From NCBI GenBank assembly GCA_963783355.1, contig CAWANF010000006.1, positions 186,001-250,000 of the forward strand: a stretch of DNA of 64,000 nucleotides, given 5' to 3'. The position numbers were made by a program, and so were the translations under genes. This document shows, in pieces, positions 1 to 7,416 of this stretch. Numbering within the stretch: position 1 is the stretch's first letter; each line of letters starts with the position of its first letter. The notes below the pieces were generated by a model that saw only the letters and a list, made by a program, of their open reading frames with translations, was not told the origin of the DNA and made no database searches. Origin of the DNA: CAWANF01 sp963783355 (GTDB taxonomy: Bacteria; Bacteroidota; Rhodothermia; Balneolales; DATFMH01).

Positions 1-30
1 CCCCTTTCAATCAGATTTAATTTTATTTGC

Positions 31-72
31 GTAGCTAAATAACTACATATATATTCGTAGTCAAATAACTAC
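31..72 (+). promoter_or_regulatory. Tandem operator-like repeats upstream of arsR-type gene
   Basis: Two near-identical 16-mers lie just upstream of the repressor gene: GTAGCTAAATAACTAC at 31-46 and GTAGTCAAATAACTAC at 57-72, 26 bp apart start to start. The second is an inverted repeat with perfect GTAGT/ACTAC arms, the symmetry expected for a dimeric winged-helix repressor. The downstream copy ends 23 bp before the start codon, so it probably overlaps the promoter and mediates autoregulation. Binding is inferred; symmetry and duplication are seen directly. Confidence 0.6.
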
Positions 73-95
73 ATAATGAATTAATCATCAAATTA

Positions 96-419
96 ATGAA
101 ATTAAGACGTGATGTTTTTCAGGCCATAGCCGACCCGACACGAAGGGCTATCCTTCTGCTGGTCGCCTTTCAATCCATGACGGCCGGCGCCATAGCTGCC
201 AATTTTGACACGGCCAGGCCAACGGTCTCCAAACACCTGCAAATACTTACCGAATGTAAGCTGTTGGAACAAGAACAAGACGGCAGGGAAGTTTACTATC
301 ATTTAAATCCCCAAAAAATGAAAGAAATAGCCGACTTTATTGAACCCTTTCGAAAATTATGGGATGACCGGTTTAACAAACTGGAGGCCATCATGAAAAA
401 TTATAACTCAACTAAATAA
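96..419 (+). CDS. ArsR/SmtB-family winged-helix repressor
   Basis: A 107-residue DNA-binding protein. It opens with the typical ADPTRRAIL helix (about residues 12-20), followed by a recognition helix around TARPTVSKHLQIL (about 39-51) and the beta-wing EQEQDGREVYYHLN (about 59-72). The metal-binding ELCVCDL-type motif of arsenic and cadmium sensors is absent, so it belongs to the non-metal ArsR subgroup that usually sits beside SRPBCC (AHSA1-like) genes. Such a gene follows 6 bp downstream. Two operator-like repeats sit immediately upstream, suggesting autorepression. The inducer is unknown. Confidence 0.88.
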   Translation: MKLRRDVFQAIADPTRRAILLLVAFQSMTAGAIAANFDTARPTVSKHLQILTECKLLEQEQDGREVYYHLNPQKMKEIADFIEPFRKLWDDRFNKLEAIMKNYNSTK

Positions 420-425
420 TAGCAT

Positions 426-893
426 ATGGAACGCAAAACGAAAGTTCATGCCGAAGACGGCAAACTGGATTTACTGATTACCAGGGAATTTGATTTACCG
501 GTGAAATTATTATTTAAAGCGTACGAAGATCCCGACATTGTTGCTCAATGGATGGGAACGAAGGTACTGAAACTGGAAAGTAAAAAGCACGGAAGTTATC
601 AGTTTGAAACCACCGATAATAACGGGAATGTAGTATTTCGGGCCAATGGGATAATTCATGAGTTTGTTCCGGACAAAAAAATCATCCGAACTTTTGAAAT
701 GGAAAATGCGCCTTTTGGCGTCCAGCTTGAGATACTGGAATTTGTAAAACTCACTGACTACACCAGCATACTAAACATCCACACAATTTATGAATCAGTT
801 GCCCAACGAGACCAGTTATTGCAATTACCTTTTGCCCAGGGCTTAAATATGGCACATAACCGGTTACAAAAGATCGTATCAAAATTAAAATAA
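426..893 (+). CDS. SRPBCC/AHSA1 (activator of Hsp90 ATPase homologue 1-like) domain protein
   Basis: A 155-residue single-domain protein of the START/SRPBCC fold. Family signatures are the N-terminal ITREFDLPVKLLFKAYEDPDIVAQWMG stretch (split here: ITREFDLPVKLLF then KAYEDPDIVAQWMG) and the terminal helix near residues 133-150. Bacterial members bind hydrophobic ligands in a deep pocket and are commonly encoded directly after an ArsR repressor, exactly as here with a 6-bp gap. A DoxX-like membrane protein follows immediately, giving a three-gene operon. The ligand cannot be predicted. Confidence 0.85.
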   Translation: MERKTKVHAEDGKLDLLITREFDLPVKLLFKAYEDPDIVAQWMGTKVLKLESKKHGSYQFETTDNNGNVVFRANGIIHEFVPDKKIIRTFEMENAPFGVQLEILEFVKLTDYTSILNIHTIYESVAQRDQLLQLPFAQGLNMAHNRLQKIVSKLK

Positions 894-899
894 TATACC

Positions 900-1295
900 A
901 TTGCAAAGAGAAGTAAAATCATTTATTGGGTTGTCACTATCTGGCTTGCATTGGGAATGACGGCAACCGGGGCGGGACAAATATTCAAAATAAACAACGC
1001 CGCTCCGGGCGGAATGGATATGATGAAACATCTGGGTTACCCGGTTTACCTGCTGACGATAATAGGGGTATGGAAAATCCTGGGTGTCGTTGCCATACTC
1101 ATTCCCAAATATACTTTGCTTAAAGAATGGGCTTACGCGGGCTTCTTCTTTGTTATGACGGGTGCTATATATTCACACATCGCATCGGGCGACCCGGTAA
1201 CAGCTACATTTCCTGCCCTGTTTCTTTTAATCCTGACGGTGGTGTCATGGTTTTTCAGGCCGGGCGGGAGAAAAATAGTTTCGGTTGATCAATAA
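900..1295 (+). CDS. DoxX-like family membrane protein, probable non-ATG start
   Basis: A small integral membrane protein of the DoxX-like family with about four hydrophobic segments, including YLLTIIGVWKILGVVAILIP and WAYAGFFFVMTGAIYSHIA. The family-like first helix (KIIYWVVTIWLALGMTATG) is encoded upstream of the first usual start: reading in frame back from TTG at 951 gives an uninterrupted segment to the TAA of the preceding gene. The only start-like codon at the expected N-terminus is ATT at 900 (ATT GCA AAG AGA). Either ATT is used as a rare start, an ATG has mutated, or translation begins at TTG 951 or ATG 957 with a truncated first helix. It is third in the ArsR-SRPBCC operon. Confidence 0.7.
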   Translation: MAKRSKIIYWVVTIWLALGMTATGAGQIFKINNAAPGGMDMMKHLGYPVYLLTIIGVWKILGVVAILIPKYTLLKEWAYAGFFFVMTGAIYSHIASGDPVTATFPALFLLILTVVSWFFRPGGRKIVSVDQ

Positions 1296-1304
1296 ATGGA
1301 GAAT

Positions 1305-1372
1305 TTTGTGGGACAAATGGGACTCGTGCAGCAGTCACAAATGTCACATGAGTCCCAAGAAAAATGAAAATG
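1305..1372. repeat. Palindromic repeat copy 1 (GTGGGAC...GTCCCAAG family)
   Basis: First of three related imperfect palindromes in 1.3 kb. It reads TTTGTGGGACAAATGGGACT at its left end and closes with AGTCCCAAGA then AAAATGAAAATG. Positions 1308-1372 align without gaps to copy 2 at 1888-1952, with 53 of 65 bases identical by hand count. Its inverted arms match only partly (12 of 17). It lies between the DoxX and VOC genes. Confidence 0.75.
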
Positions 1373-1408
1373 AAAAAAACAAATCAAAACAATAGAAAGG
1401 AATCCATT

Positions 1409-1786
1409 ATGCAAGTAGTAAACAAACTTATGATGCTCGCCGTGGCTGTCAGCGACATGCCTAAGGCAAAAGCGTTTTACGCAGACAAACTTGGTCTTAA
1501 GGTTGTACAGGACTACCGCCAGGATGATGACCACTGGTGGGTAGCGCTTACTCTCCCTGAAAGCGGAGTTACTATTACCCTGTCCACTTTTCACGAAAAT
1601 ACAAAGCCCGGAGCAATGAAGCTGTGGTTTGGAACTTCAGACATTACCGCAGCCCATAAGGAGCTCGGTGGCAACGGAGTGAAAGTCAGCGAAATCAAAG
1701 ACGACTTGCATGGTCCCGGATCAGGCGTTAAATGGTTTCAGTTTAAGGACCTTGACGGCAATCAGGTCATCCTCGAACAGGCGTAA
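1409..1786 (+). CDS. VOC (glyoxalase/bleomycin resistance/dioxygenase) superfamily protein
   Basis: A 125-residue protein with paired beta-alpha-beta-beta-beta modules. It opens LMMLAVAVSDMPKAKAFYAD and ends with the typical GPGSGVKWFQFKDLDGNQV segment and a C-terminal ILE metal-site glutamate strand. VOC proteins are small metalloenzymes or drug-binding proteins; the substrate cannot be named. I chose ATG 1409 because AAAGGAA sits 8 bp upstream and the fold starts right after it. An in-frame ATG at 1364 belongs to the repeat sequence and would add 15 low-complexity residues. Confidence 0.85.
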   Translation: MQVVNKLMMLAVAVSDMPKAKAFYADKLGLKVVQDYRQDDDHWWVALTLPESGVTITLSTFHENTKPGAMKLWFGTSDITAAHKELGGNGVKVSEIKDDLHGPGSGVKWFQFKDLDGNQVILEQA

Positions 1787-1885
1787 GTTTATGAGCATTT
1801 TGCATCTCGTGAAGAACTCTTGGTATTGGGTTTTTATTTTTTGACATTGGAATGAGCAATGGCAAAATAGTCGACATGAACAATC

Positions 1886-1952
1886 TCGTGGGACACTTGT
1901 GACTCGTGTGACAGTCACAAGTGTCCCACAAGTCTCAAGAGAAATGAAAATG
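1886..1952. repeat. Palindromic repeat copy 2 with perfect 17-bp inverted arms
   Basis: GTGGGACACTTGTGACT at 1888-1904 is followed by an 8-base loop and then its exact reverse complement at 1913-1929. The conserved right flank (TCTCAAGAG then AAATGAAAATG) runs into the start codon of the four-helix-bundle gene at 1944. It is the best-preserved hairpin of the family. It could be a transcript hairpin covering the 5' end of the mRNA, a protein-binding palindrome, or the end of a mobile unit. Confidence 0.85.
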
Positions 1953-2516
1953 GAAGAAAATAAAAATGATGGCTTCATTCCGCAGCACGGTGGTTACAAG
2001 AACCTGATAACCTATCAGAAGGCAGAGATCATTTATGACGGCACTGTTTATTTTACCCAAAGATTTTTTCGAAAATATGATCGCACTGTCGATCAAATGG
2101 TGCAGGCCGCCCGTAGTGGTAAACAAAATATCGCAGAGGCCAGTATGGCCTCGGGGACATCCAAAGAAACCGAGATAAAGCTTACCAATGTTGCCCGAGC
2201 ATCACTCGAAGAACTGCTGATTGATTATAAAGATTTTTTAAGGACAAACAAGCTGCCGCTTTGGGATAAGAACCACCGGTTAGCTTTGCGGTTCAGAGAA
2301 ATAAACAGAACGCCAAATGCTACATATGAAACTTACCAGAAAGCCATTGAGCACAAAGAACCGGAAATATGTGCCAACTCAATGGTGTGTCTGATAAACA
2401 TTGTCAGCTATCTTTTAAACCGGCAAATAAAATTTCTGGAAAAAGCATTTCTTGAAGAAGGCGGATTGCGGGAAAGAATGTATAAAGCAAGAGTTGAAAG
2501 AAGGAATAAAAAATAG
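1944..2516 (+). CDS. Four-helix-bundle (23S rRNA intervening-sequence-protein family) protein with suffix domain
   Basis: A 190-residue protein. Residues about 15-120 fit the S23/IVP four-helix bundle (KNLITYQKAEIIYDGTVYF, then RTVDQMVQAARSGKQNIAEA and TNVARASLEELLIDYKDFLR). The remainder, including CLINIVSYLLNRQIKFLEKAFLEEGG, resembles the extra suffix domain seen in longer members. The family was first found encoded inside 23S rRNA insertions, and relatives include the Avd accessory protein of diversity-generating retroelements; general function is unknown. The start is ATG 1944, since in-frame upstream codons lie inside the hairpin. Related repeats flank it on both sides. Confidence 0.85.
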   Translation: MKMEENKNDGFIPQHGGYKNLITYQKAEIIYDGTVYFTQRFFRKYDRTVDQMVQAARSGKQNIAEASMASGTSKETEIKLTNVARASLEELLIDYKDFLRTNKLPLWDKNHRLALRFREINRTPNATYETYQKAIEHKEPEICANSMVCLINIVSYLLNRQIKFLEKAFLEEGGLRERMYKARVERRNKK

Positions 2517-2518
2517 GC

Positions 2519-2571
2519 TTTGTGGGAAAATTGGGACTCGTTCCACAAACAAGTCCCATTATGTCCCAAGA
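2519..2571. repeat. Palindromic repeat copy 3
   Basis: It starts 3 bp after the four-helix-bundle stop codon. Its left half, TTTGTGGGAAAATTGGGACT, matches the left half of copy 1 at 21 of 23 positions over 23 bases; its right half ends in the shared TGTCCCAAGAG. A perfect inner inverted repeat TGGGACT (2532-2538) / AGTCCCA (2552-2558) is present. Besides being a repeat copy it could act as a 3' hairpin for the gene. Confidence 0.7.
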
Positions 2572-2628
2572 GCCCCACTTTGGCAACGTAAACCAATTAT
2601 AATATGACTCCATATAACAAGGGATAGC

Positions 2629-3207
2629 ATGAATCCGAAAGTTGACGAATTTCTCAGTAAAGCCAAAAAGTGGAAAGAAGAATTCGAGCAATTGAGAATG
2701 ATTGCTCTCGACTGCGGACTGACCGAAGAATATAAGTGGATGCATCCCTGTTACACGTTAGAGGGAAAAAACATCGTTTTAATACACGGATTTAAAAAAT
2801 ACTGTGCGCTTCTGTTTTTCAAAGGGGTCTTGTTAAAGGATCCCGAGGGTATCCTGATTCAACAAACTAAGAATGTGCAGGCAGCGCGGCAGATTCGGTT
2901 CACAAATGTTCGTGAAATAATTGAGATGGAACCCATTCTGAAAGCATATATCCAAGAAGCGATTGAATTGGAAAAAGCCGGATTGAAAGTTGAAAAGAAA
3001 AAGACTTCGGATTACCCCGTCCCGGAAGAATTTCAAACTAAACTAGATGAGGACCCTGCCTTGAAAGAAGCTTTTAATGAATTAACACCTGGACGACAAC
3101 GAGCTTATCTCTTCTATTTTTCTCAAGCCAAACAATCTAAAACACGGGCATCGAGAGTTGAAAGATATATAGAACATATTCTAAATGGTAAAGGATTGAA
3201 CGACTAG
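2629..3207 (+). CDS. YdeI/DUF1801-family protein
   Basis: A 192-residue cytosolic protein. The N-terminal half is the DUF1801-like domain (TEEYKWMHPCYTLEGKNIVLI, FKKYCALLFFKG). The C-terminal half carries the YdeI/OmpD-associated signature (FNELTPGRQRAYLFYFSQAK, RASRVERYIEHILNGKG), and its length fits the combined family. The biochemical role is unknown; genes of this type are frequently found in accessory clusters with ArsR-SRPBCC pairs, as here. Confidence 0.85.
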   Translation: MNPKVDEFLSKAKKWKEEFEQLRMIALDCGLTEEYKWMHPCYTLEGKNIVLIHGFKKYCALLFFKGVLLKDPEGILIQQTKNVQAARQIRFTNVREIIEMEPILKAYIQEAIELEKAGLKVEKKKTSDYPVPEEFQTKLDEDPALKEAFNELTPGRQRAYLFYFSQAKQSKTRASRVERYIEHILNGKGLND

Positions 3208-3336
3208 AAAAAGTCTTCCAGGGTAACAACCTATTTGCTTACAAATGATGTAATACCGGATGAATTCATTCGACAGGTACAACTCTACATCCGGGATCCT
3301 AAAGAAGTATCTAATTATCCGATGCGCTTAAAATGA
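3208..3336 (+). other. Open in-frame stretch after the YdeI-like stop, possible gene remnant
   Basis: Directly after the TAG of the preceding gene, the same frame stays open for 42 codons to TGA at 3334. The encoded peptide includes IPDEFIRQVQLYIRDPKEVS and looks protein-like, but I recognise no family and there is no start codon. It may be the 3' end of a decayed gene or chance. The rest of the gap to 3500 holds only a hairpin at 3393-3422. Confidence 0.25.
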
Positions 3337-3379
3337 AAGAAATCCATTTTTAAAACATTTATTACGTCCGCAACTAAAA

Positions 3380-3422
3380 TCAATAAAAACTAAGAAGGCA
3401 GACTGAAATCAGGCCGCCTTCT
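3380..3422 (-). terminator. Putative intrinsic terminator of katG
   Basis: AGAAGGC (3393-3399) pairs with GCCTTCT (3416-3422), with a second small CTGA/TCAG stem inside the loop. Read on the minus strand the hairpin is followed by TTAGTTTTTATTG, a modest U-tract. It lies about 80 bases past the katG stop codon. On the plus strand no T-run follows. Confidence 0.5.
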
Positions 3423-3500
3423 CATTATTAGGTAAAATTTTCACGACACACACTATACACGTTTTCGCATTAAACTAATAGCATAATGGTAGTCACTAAC

Positions 3501-5744
3501 TTAGTCCAGATCAAAACGATCCAGGTTCATCACTTTATCCCACGCTGTTACAAAATCTTTTACGAACTTTTCTTTAGCGTCGTCAAGTGCATAGATTTCT
3601 GCAACCGCCCGCAATTCTGAATTTGAACCAAAGATCAAATCCGCTCGGGTGCCGGTCCATTTAACCTTACCGGACTTGCGATCACGACCTTCAAAAACTT
3701 CCCGTGCATCAGACGTTGCTTTCCAGGCCGTACTCATATCGAGCAGGTTGACAAAGAAGTCATTGGTCAATGTTACGGGTTTATCCGTGAATATACCGTG
3801 TTTCGATTGATCATAGTTGGTGTCCAGTACCCGCATACCGCCCAGCAATACGGTCATTTCAGGTATGGTCAGGGTCAGCAATTGAGCCTTGTCAATTAGC
3901 ATCTCTTCTACGGATGCGTTACGTACCGGTTTGTAATAATTTCGGAATCCGTCGGCCGCTGGTTTCAGATATCCAAAGGATTCTTCATCCGTTTGATCCT
4001 GAGATGCATCGGCACGTCCGGGAGTGAATGGAACCGTCACTTTATGGCCGGCTTTTGCTGCTGCCTGCTCAACACCTGCACAACCTCCAAGAACGATAAG
4101 ATCTGCCAGAGAAACTTTTTTATTCCCTGATTGAGCATCATTAAATACTTTTTGGATACCTTCAAGTGTCTTCAGCACTTTAGTCAATTGTTTCGGATTG
4201 TTGACTTCCCAATCCTTTTGCGGAGCCAATCGAATACGCGCACCGTTAGCGCCGCCACGATAATCTGAACCTCGGAATGTAGAAGCCGAAGCCCATGCTG
4301 TGGATACCAATTCAGAGACTGTCAGTCCCGAATCAAGAATTTTTTCTTTCAGGCCGGCAATATCTTTATCGTTTATCAATTCATGAGTCACGGCTGGAAT
4401 AGGATCTTGCCAAACCAGATCTTCGCCGGGTACTTCAGCTCCAAGATAGCGCGCCTTGGGCCCCATGTCTCGGTGGGTGAGTTTAAACCATGCCCGTGCA
4501 AAAGCATCGGCAAATTCATCCGGATTTTCATAAAAATGTTTAGAAATCTTCTTGTATTCAGGATCTACTTTTAAAGCGAGATCCGTCGTGAGCATAATCG
4601 GAGCGTTTTTCTTATCTGAAATATGAGCATCCGGTACCGTACCATCTCCTGCCCCATTTTTCGGGGTCCATTGATACTTGCCGGCGGGACTCTTCGTCAA
4701 TTCCCAATCGTAGTTGAAGAGGTTTTCGAAAAAGCCCATGTCCCACTTAATCGGTTGATCCGTCCATGCACCTTCTAAACCACTGGTAAATGTATCTGCT
4801 CCTTTGCCGGTCCCGGAGTCATTCACCCAGCCCAATCCCTGCTGTTCGATGGGAGCAGCCTCGGGATCCGGGCCCACATGATCTTCGGTAACAGCTCCAT
4901 GAACCTTACCAAAAGTGTGTCCGCCGGCAATGAGTGCCACTGTTTCATAATCGTTCATCGCCATACGTTTAAACGACTGGCGAATGAAATTCGCGGCTTT
5001 CTCCGGGTTCGGTTCACCATTTGGGCCTTCCGGATTCACATAGATCAACCCCATGTGATCGGCAGCCAGTCGTCCTTCAAGATTTCCTTCATCATCATGA
5101 CGTTCATCGGCCAGCCATTCATTTTCAGGTCCCCAATTGATATCTTTCTCAGACTCATAAATATCTTTACGTCCGCCTCCGAATCCGAAAGTTTTAAAGC
5201 CCATCGATTCCAGGGCACAGTTGCCGGCTAAAATGAGCAGATCCGCCCACGATAATTTATTTCCATATTTTTGTTTAACAGGCCAGAGCAGACGACGCGC
5301 CTTATCGAGGCTCACATTGTCGGGCCAGCTGTTAAGTGGAGCAAAACGCTGGTTGCCTGTTCCCGCTCCGCCACGTCCATCGGTCACACGATATGTACCG
5401 GCATCGTGCCAGGCCATACGAATAAAGAGCGGTCCGTAGTGCCCCCAGTCGGCCGGCCACCATTCCTGGGAATCGTTCATCAAATTATATATATCCTGCT
5501 TCACAGCCTTCAAATCAAGTTTATTAAACTCTTTGGCATAATCAAAATCTCCACCCAATGGATTGGATTCGGAAGAATGCAGACGAAGAATATCCAGATT
5601 CAGTTTTGTAGGCCACCAGTCACGATTTATGGTACCTCCCCCCGCAACTGATCTTGTAGCGCCATCATGAAAAGGGCATTTACTTTCATTTTCCATATTA
5701 TTACCTGCGTTACTATTTAAAGAGTTTTGATTTTTATTATCCAT
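3501..5744 (-). CDS. katG: Catalase-peroxidase KatG
   Basis: A 747-residue bifunctional heme catalase-peroxidase that removes hydrogen peroxide. The distal triad is visible in RMAWHDAGTYR (R109, W112, H113). The Met-Tyr-Trp adduct is preserved as W112, Y235 (in IYVNPEGPNG) and M261 (in RMAMND). The proximal heme ligand is H276 in AGGHTFGKVHG. The C-terminal half is the usual degenerate duplicated peroxidase domain. No signal peptide is present, so it is cytoplasmic. AGGTG lies a few bases before the ATG. It is monocistronic, with a dyad symmetry and AT-rich promoter region upstream. Confidence 0.98.
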   Translation of the reverse strand: MDNKNQNSLNSNAGNNMENESKCPFHDGATRSVAGGGTINRDWWPTKLNLDILRLHSSESNPLGGDFDYAKEFNKLDLKAVKQDIYNLMNDSQEWWPADWGHYGPLFIRMAWHDAGTYRVTDGRGGAGTGNQRFAPLNSWPDNVSLDKARRLLWPVKQKYGNKLSWADLLILAGNCALESMGFKTFGFGGGRKDIYESEKDINWGPENEWLADERHDDEGNLEGRLAADHMGLIYVNPEGPNGEPNPEKAANFIRQSFKRMAMNDYETVALIAGGHTFGKVHGAVTEDHVGPDPEAAPIEQQGLGWVNDSGTGKGADTFTSGLEGAWTDQPIKWDMGFFENLFNYDWELTKSPAGKYQWTPKNGAGDGTVPDAHISDKKNAPIMLTTDLALKVDPEYKKISKHFYENPDEFADAFARAWFKLTHRDMGPKARYLGAEVPGEDLVWQDPIPAVTHELINDKDIAGLKEKILDSGLTVSELVSTAWASASTFRGSDYRGGANGARIRLAPQKDWEVNNPKQLTKVLKTLEGIQKVFNDAQSGNKKVSLADLIVLGGCAGVEQAAAKAGHKVTVPFTPGRADASQDQTDEESFGYLKPAADGFRNYYKPVRNASVEEMLIDKAQLLTLTIPEMTVLLGGMRVLDTNYDQSKHGIFTDKPVTLTNDFFVNLLDMSTAWKATSDAREVFEGRDRKSGKVKWTGTRADLIFGSNSELRAVAEIYALDDAKEKFVKDFVTAWDKVMNLDRFDLD

Positions 5745-5808
5745 GCTACACCTGCTTTACCTTTATTTATTAACTCTGTTACCTTACTAAATTCATTTAC
5801 AGACATTA

Positions 5809-5870
5809 ATTATAAATATTGGTTATGAATATAAGTATCCAATAGATACTGACTATAATTATATTATAAT
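5809..5870 (-). promoter_or_regulatory. Candidate katG promoter and operator region
   Basis: Read on the minus strand, TATAAT occurs at 5814-5809, about 65 bases before the katG start. Where a -35 element should be, there is instead an inverted repeat, AGTATC (5834-5839) / GATACT (5845-5850). Just upstream, 5854-5870 contains an AT-rich partial dyad whose minus strand includes TTATAAT, resembling one half of a PerR/Fur-type box. Assignment to a peroxide-responsive regulator is inference. Confidence 0.3.
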
Positions 5871-6191
5871 CAGTAATGACAATTAATTACAAAAAAAATG
5901 AATTATATAAAGAAGAACTAAATATCCCGGCTCAATGTTCACGATTTTGCGCTTTTTTTACTTTGAAGCTTTTATATTTTATTTCAGATAAAAATCTGTA
6001 TTTATTTCAAAATTTCTTTTAGTTGCGAAATTAGTATCAGAATTTCGAGCGCCTTAATTACTGATCGGTATCATAAAAAGAATTAATTAGTGGAACCCCT
6101 CTTCTGTTTCCACTAAATCACTTGTCTAGGTGTTTTAAATCCATTTTTTCTAATAGTAAAATAATGTGCCACTATACTTCCGAACGAAAAC

Positions 6192-6481
6192 TTAAGCCAG
6201 ATCCCCATCCGAAATAAAAACGAATAAATCACAAGTATTACTGTCAGCTATGCTGGCGATTTGTTGACGGCCACCGCTTACAACACCAAGGCTCATGAAA
6301 CGCTATACCTGCAATTGAAGATAACACCAAACCACTATGGAGGCACAGGAATGTCCTGGTCCAGGGGTACATCAGCCATATGCAGCCGTTTTGCCATTTC
6401 CCGGTCAGACCAGTAATAATACTTTGTATTCGAAGTCACCTGAGTCCAACCGACGGACAACATTTCGATGTTATTGCTCAT
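6192..6481 (-). pseudogene. Degraded or hypothetical small reading frames divergent from marR
   Basis: On the minus strand, ATG at 6481 opens a 48-codon frame ending in TAG at 6335 (contains YYYWSDREMAKRLHMADVPL). The frame then continues 13 codons to a TGA that overlaps the ATG (6296) of a 34-codon frame ending at 6192 (contains VVSGGRQQIASIADSNTCDL). The succession of protein-like short frames suggests a decayed gene formerly transcribed away from marR. I recognise no family. The remaining bases, 5871-6191, are AT-rich with nothing identifiable. Confidence 0.3.
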
Positions 6482-6499
6482 TCAAATAATTCATACTAT

Positions 6500-6526
6500 A
6501 TTTGACTACTCAAATACTAATCAAAT
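6500..6526. promoter_or_regulatory. MarR-type operator candidate
   Basis: TTTGACTACTCAAA (6501-6514) is a TTTGA-N4-TCAAA inverted repeat. A wider pair, ATTTGA (6500-6505) and TCAAAT (6521-6526), shares the same half-site. It sits 22 bases upstream of the MarR-family GTG start and between the divergent reading frames, the usual place for an autoregulatory operator. Confidence 0.5.
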
Positions 6527-6535
6527 ATTTTTTTT

Positions 6536-6955
6536 GTGATAAAACCTCAGGCACCAGAACTTGTTATAAAACTCGCGAATCTTCAGTCAAAAATTCAGAA
6601 AAAGCTGGAAAGCACTCTTTCTGTTCATGGCATAAGTTTCAAAGAATATCTCGTACTTCGCCAACTGGACAAGGCTCCGGGGAAAAAACTCCGTCGAATC
6701 GATTTGGCCCGGGAAGTGGACCTGACGCCATCAGGTGTCACCAGGCTTCTCAATCCCATGGAAAAAATTGGCCTGATAACCAAAGAGCCCGCGGCACGTG
6801 ACGCAAGGGTCAGTTTTGTTTCTATCACAGATTCCGGGAAAAAGATTCTCGGAGATACAGATGTTACTTTCAACGAAGTAACAAAAGTGCTTTTGTCTCC
6901 TTCAAGCGACAAAGAACTGCAATTCTTATCTGATATCGTAACTTCTTTGCTTTAA
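6536..6955 (+). CDS. MarR-family transcriptional regulator
   Basis: A 139-residue winged-helix regulator. The helix-turn-helix is around KLRRIDLAREVDLTPSGVTR (about residues 54-73), followed by LLNPMEKIGLITKEPAARDA and the wing ARVSFVSITDSGKK. The start is GTG at 6536. It probably senses a small aromatic or oxidative ligand and represses its own region; the TTTGA/TCAAA repeats upstream are candidate sites. The SnoaL-like gene downstream follows on the same strand after 44 bp and may be co-transcribed. Confidence 0.9.
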   Translation: MIKPQAPELVIKLANLQSKIQKKLESTLSVHGISFKEYLVLRQLDKAPGKKLRRIDLAREVDLTPSGVTRLLNPMEKIGLITKEPAARDARVSFVSITDSGKKILGDTDVTFNEVTKVLLSPSSDKELQFLSDIVTSLL

Positions 6956-6999
6956 AAAAAATCCTAAATCGACTACTGGTCAATGAAAATTATTTCCTC

Positions 7000-7416
7000 A
7001 TGAAAAAGAAAATCCTGAAAAAATTTATCCATGAAGTCTGGAATGAAGGCAATATTGATTCCACCTCAGACTTTATAACATCGACCTATACGATTCATCA
7101 TGATCCCGGCGACCCATGGGATGGAATGACACTAGATCTTAAAGGATTCCAGGAACGAGTCCGTAAATCACGTGCGCCTATTCCGGATCAACGCTTTGAC
7201 ATTCAGGATATATTTGAAAACGAGAACGGCTTGGTCATTACGTGGCAATGGGAAGGAACGCATTTGGGGGATATCGCCGGTTTTCCCGCGACGGGTAAAC
7301 AAATTCAAATGTCGGGAGCGACAGTTTATTACTTTGACGGCGACCGAATCTCAGGGCATTGGCAGATTGTGGACCGGCTGGGCTTATATCAGCAATTACA
7401 ACGTAATTCAATATAA
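7000..7416 (+). CDS. SnoaL-like ester cyclase family protein
   Basis: A 138-residue alpha+beta-barrel protein of the NTF2-like/SnoaL group. Recognisable elements are FIHEVWNEGNIDSTSDFIT, YTIHHDPGD, the acidic FDIQDIFENENGLVITWQWEG strand pair, and HLGDIAGFPATGKQIQMSG. Related proteins are called predicted ester cyclases, but most have no proven reaction. It follows the MarR gene and may be its regulated partner. Confidence 0.82.
   Translation: MKKKILKKFIHEVWNEGNIDSTSDFITSTYTIHHDPGDPWDGMTLDLKGFQERVRKSRAPIPDQRFDIQDIFENENGLVITWQWEGTHLGDIAGFPATGKQIQMSGATVYYFDGDRISGHWQIVDRLGLYQQLQRNSI

Noticed and set aside
1899..1943. Upstream start for the four-helix-bundle gene
   Set aside because: The extra 15 residues are encoded inside the perfect hairpin and are unlike family N-termini; ATG 1944 fits better.
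1299..1952. Palindromes 1 and 2 as a CRISPR array
   Set aside because: Only two or three diverged copies at irregular spacing with genes between them, and no cas genes.
5221..5651. Long plus-strand frames opposite katG
   Set aside because: They are antisense shadows of a perfectly conserved catalase-peroxidase.
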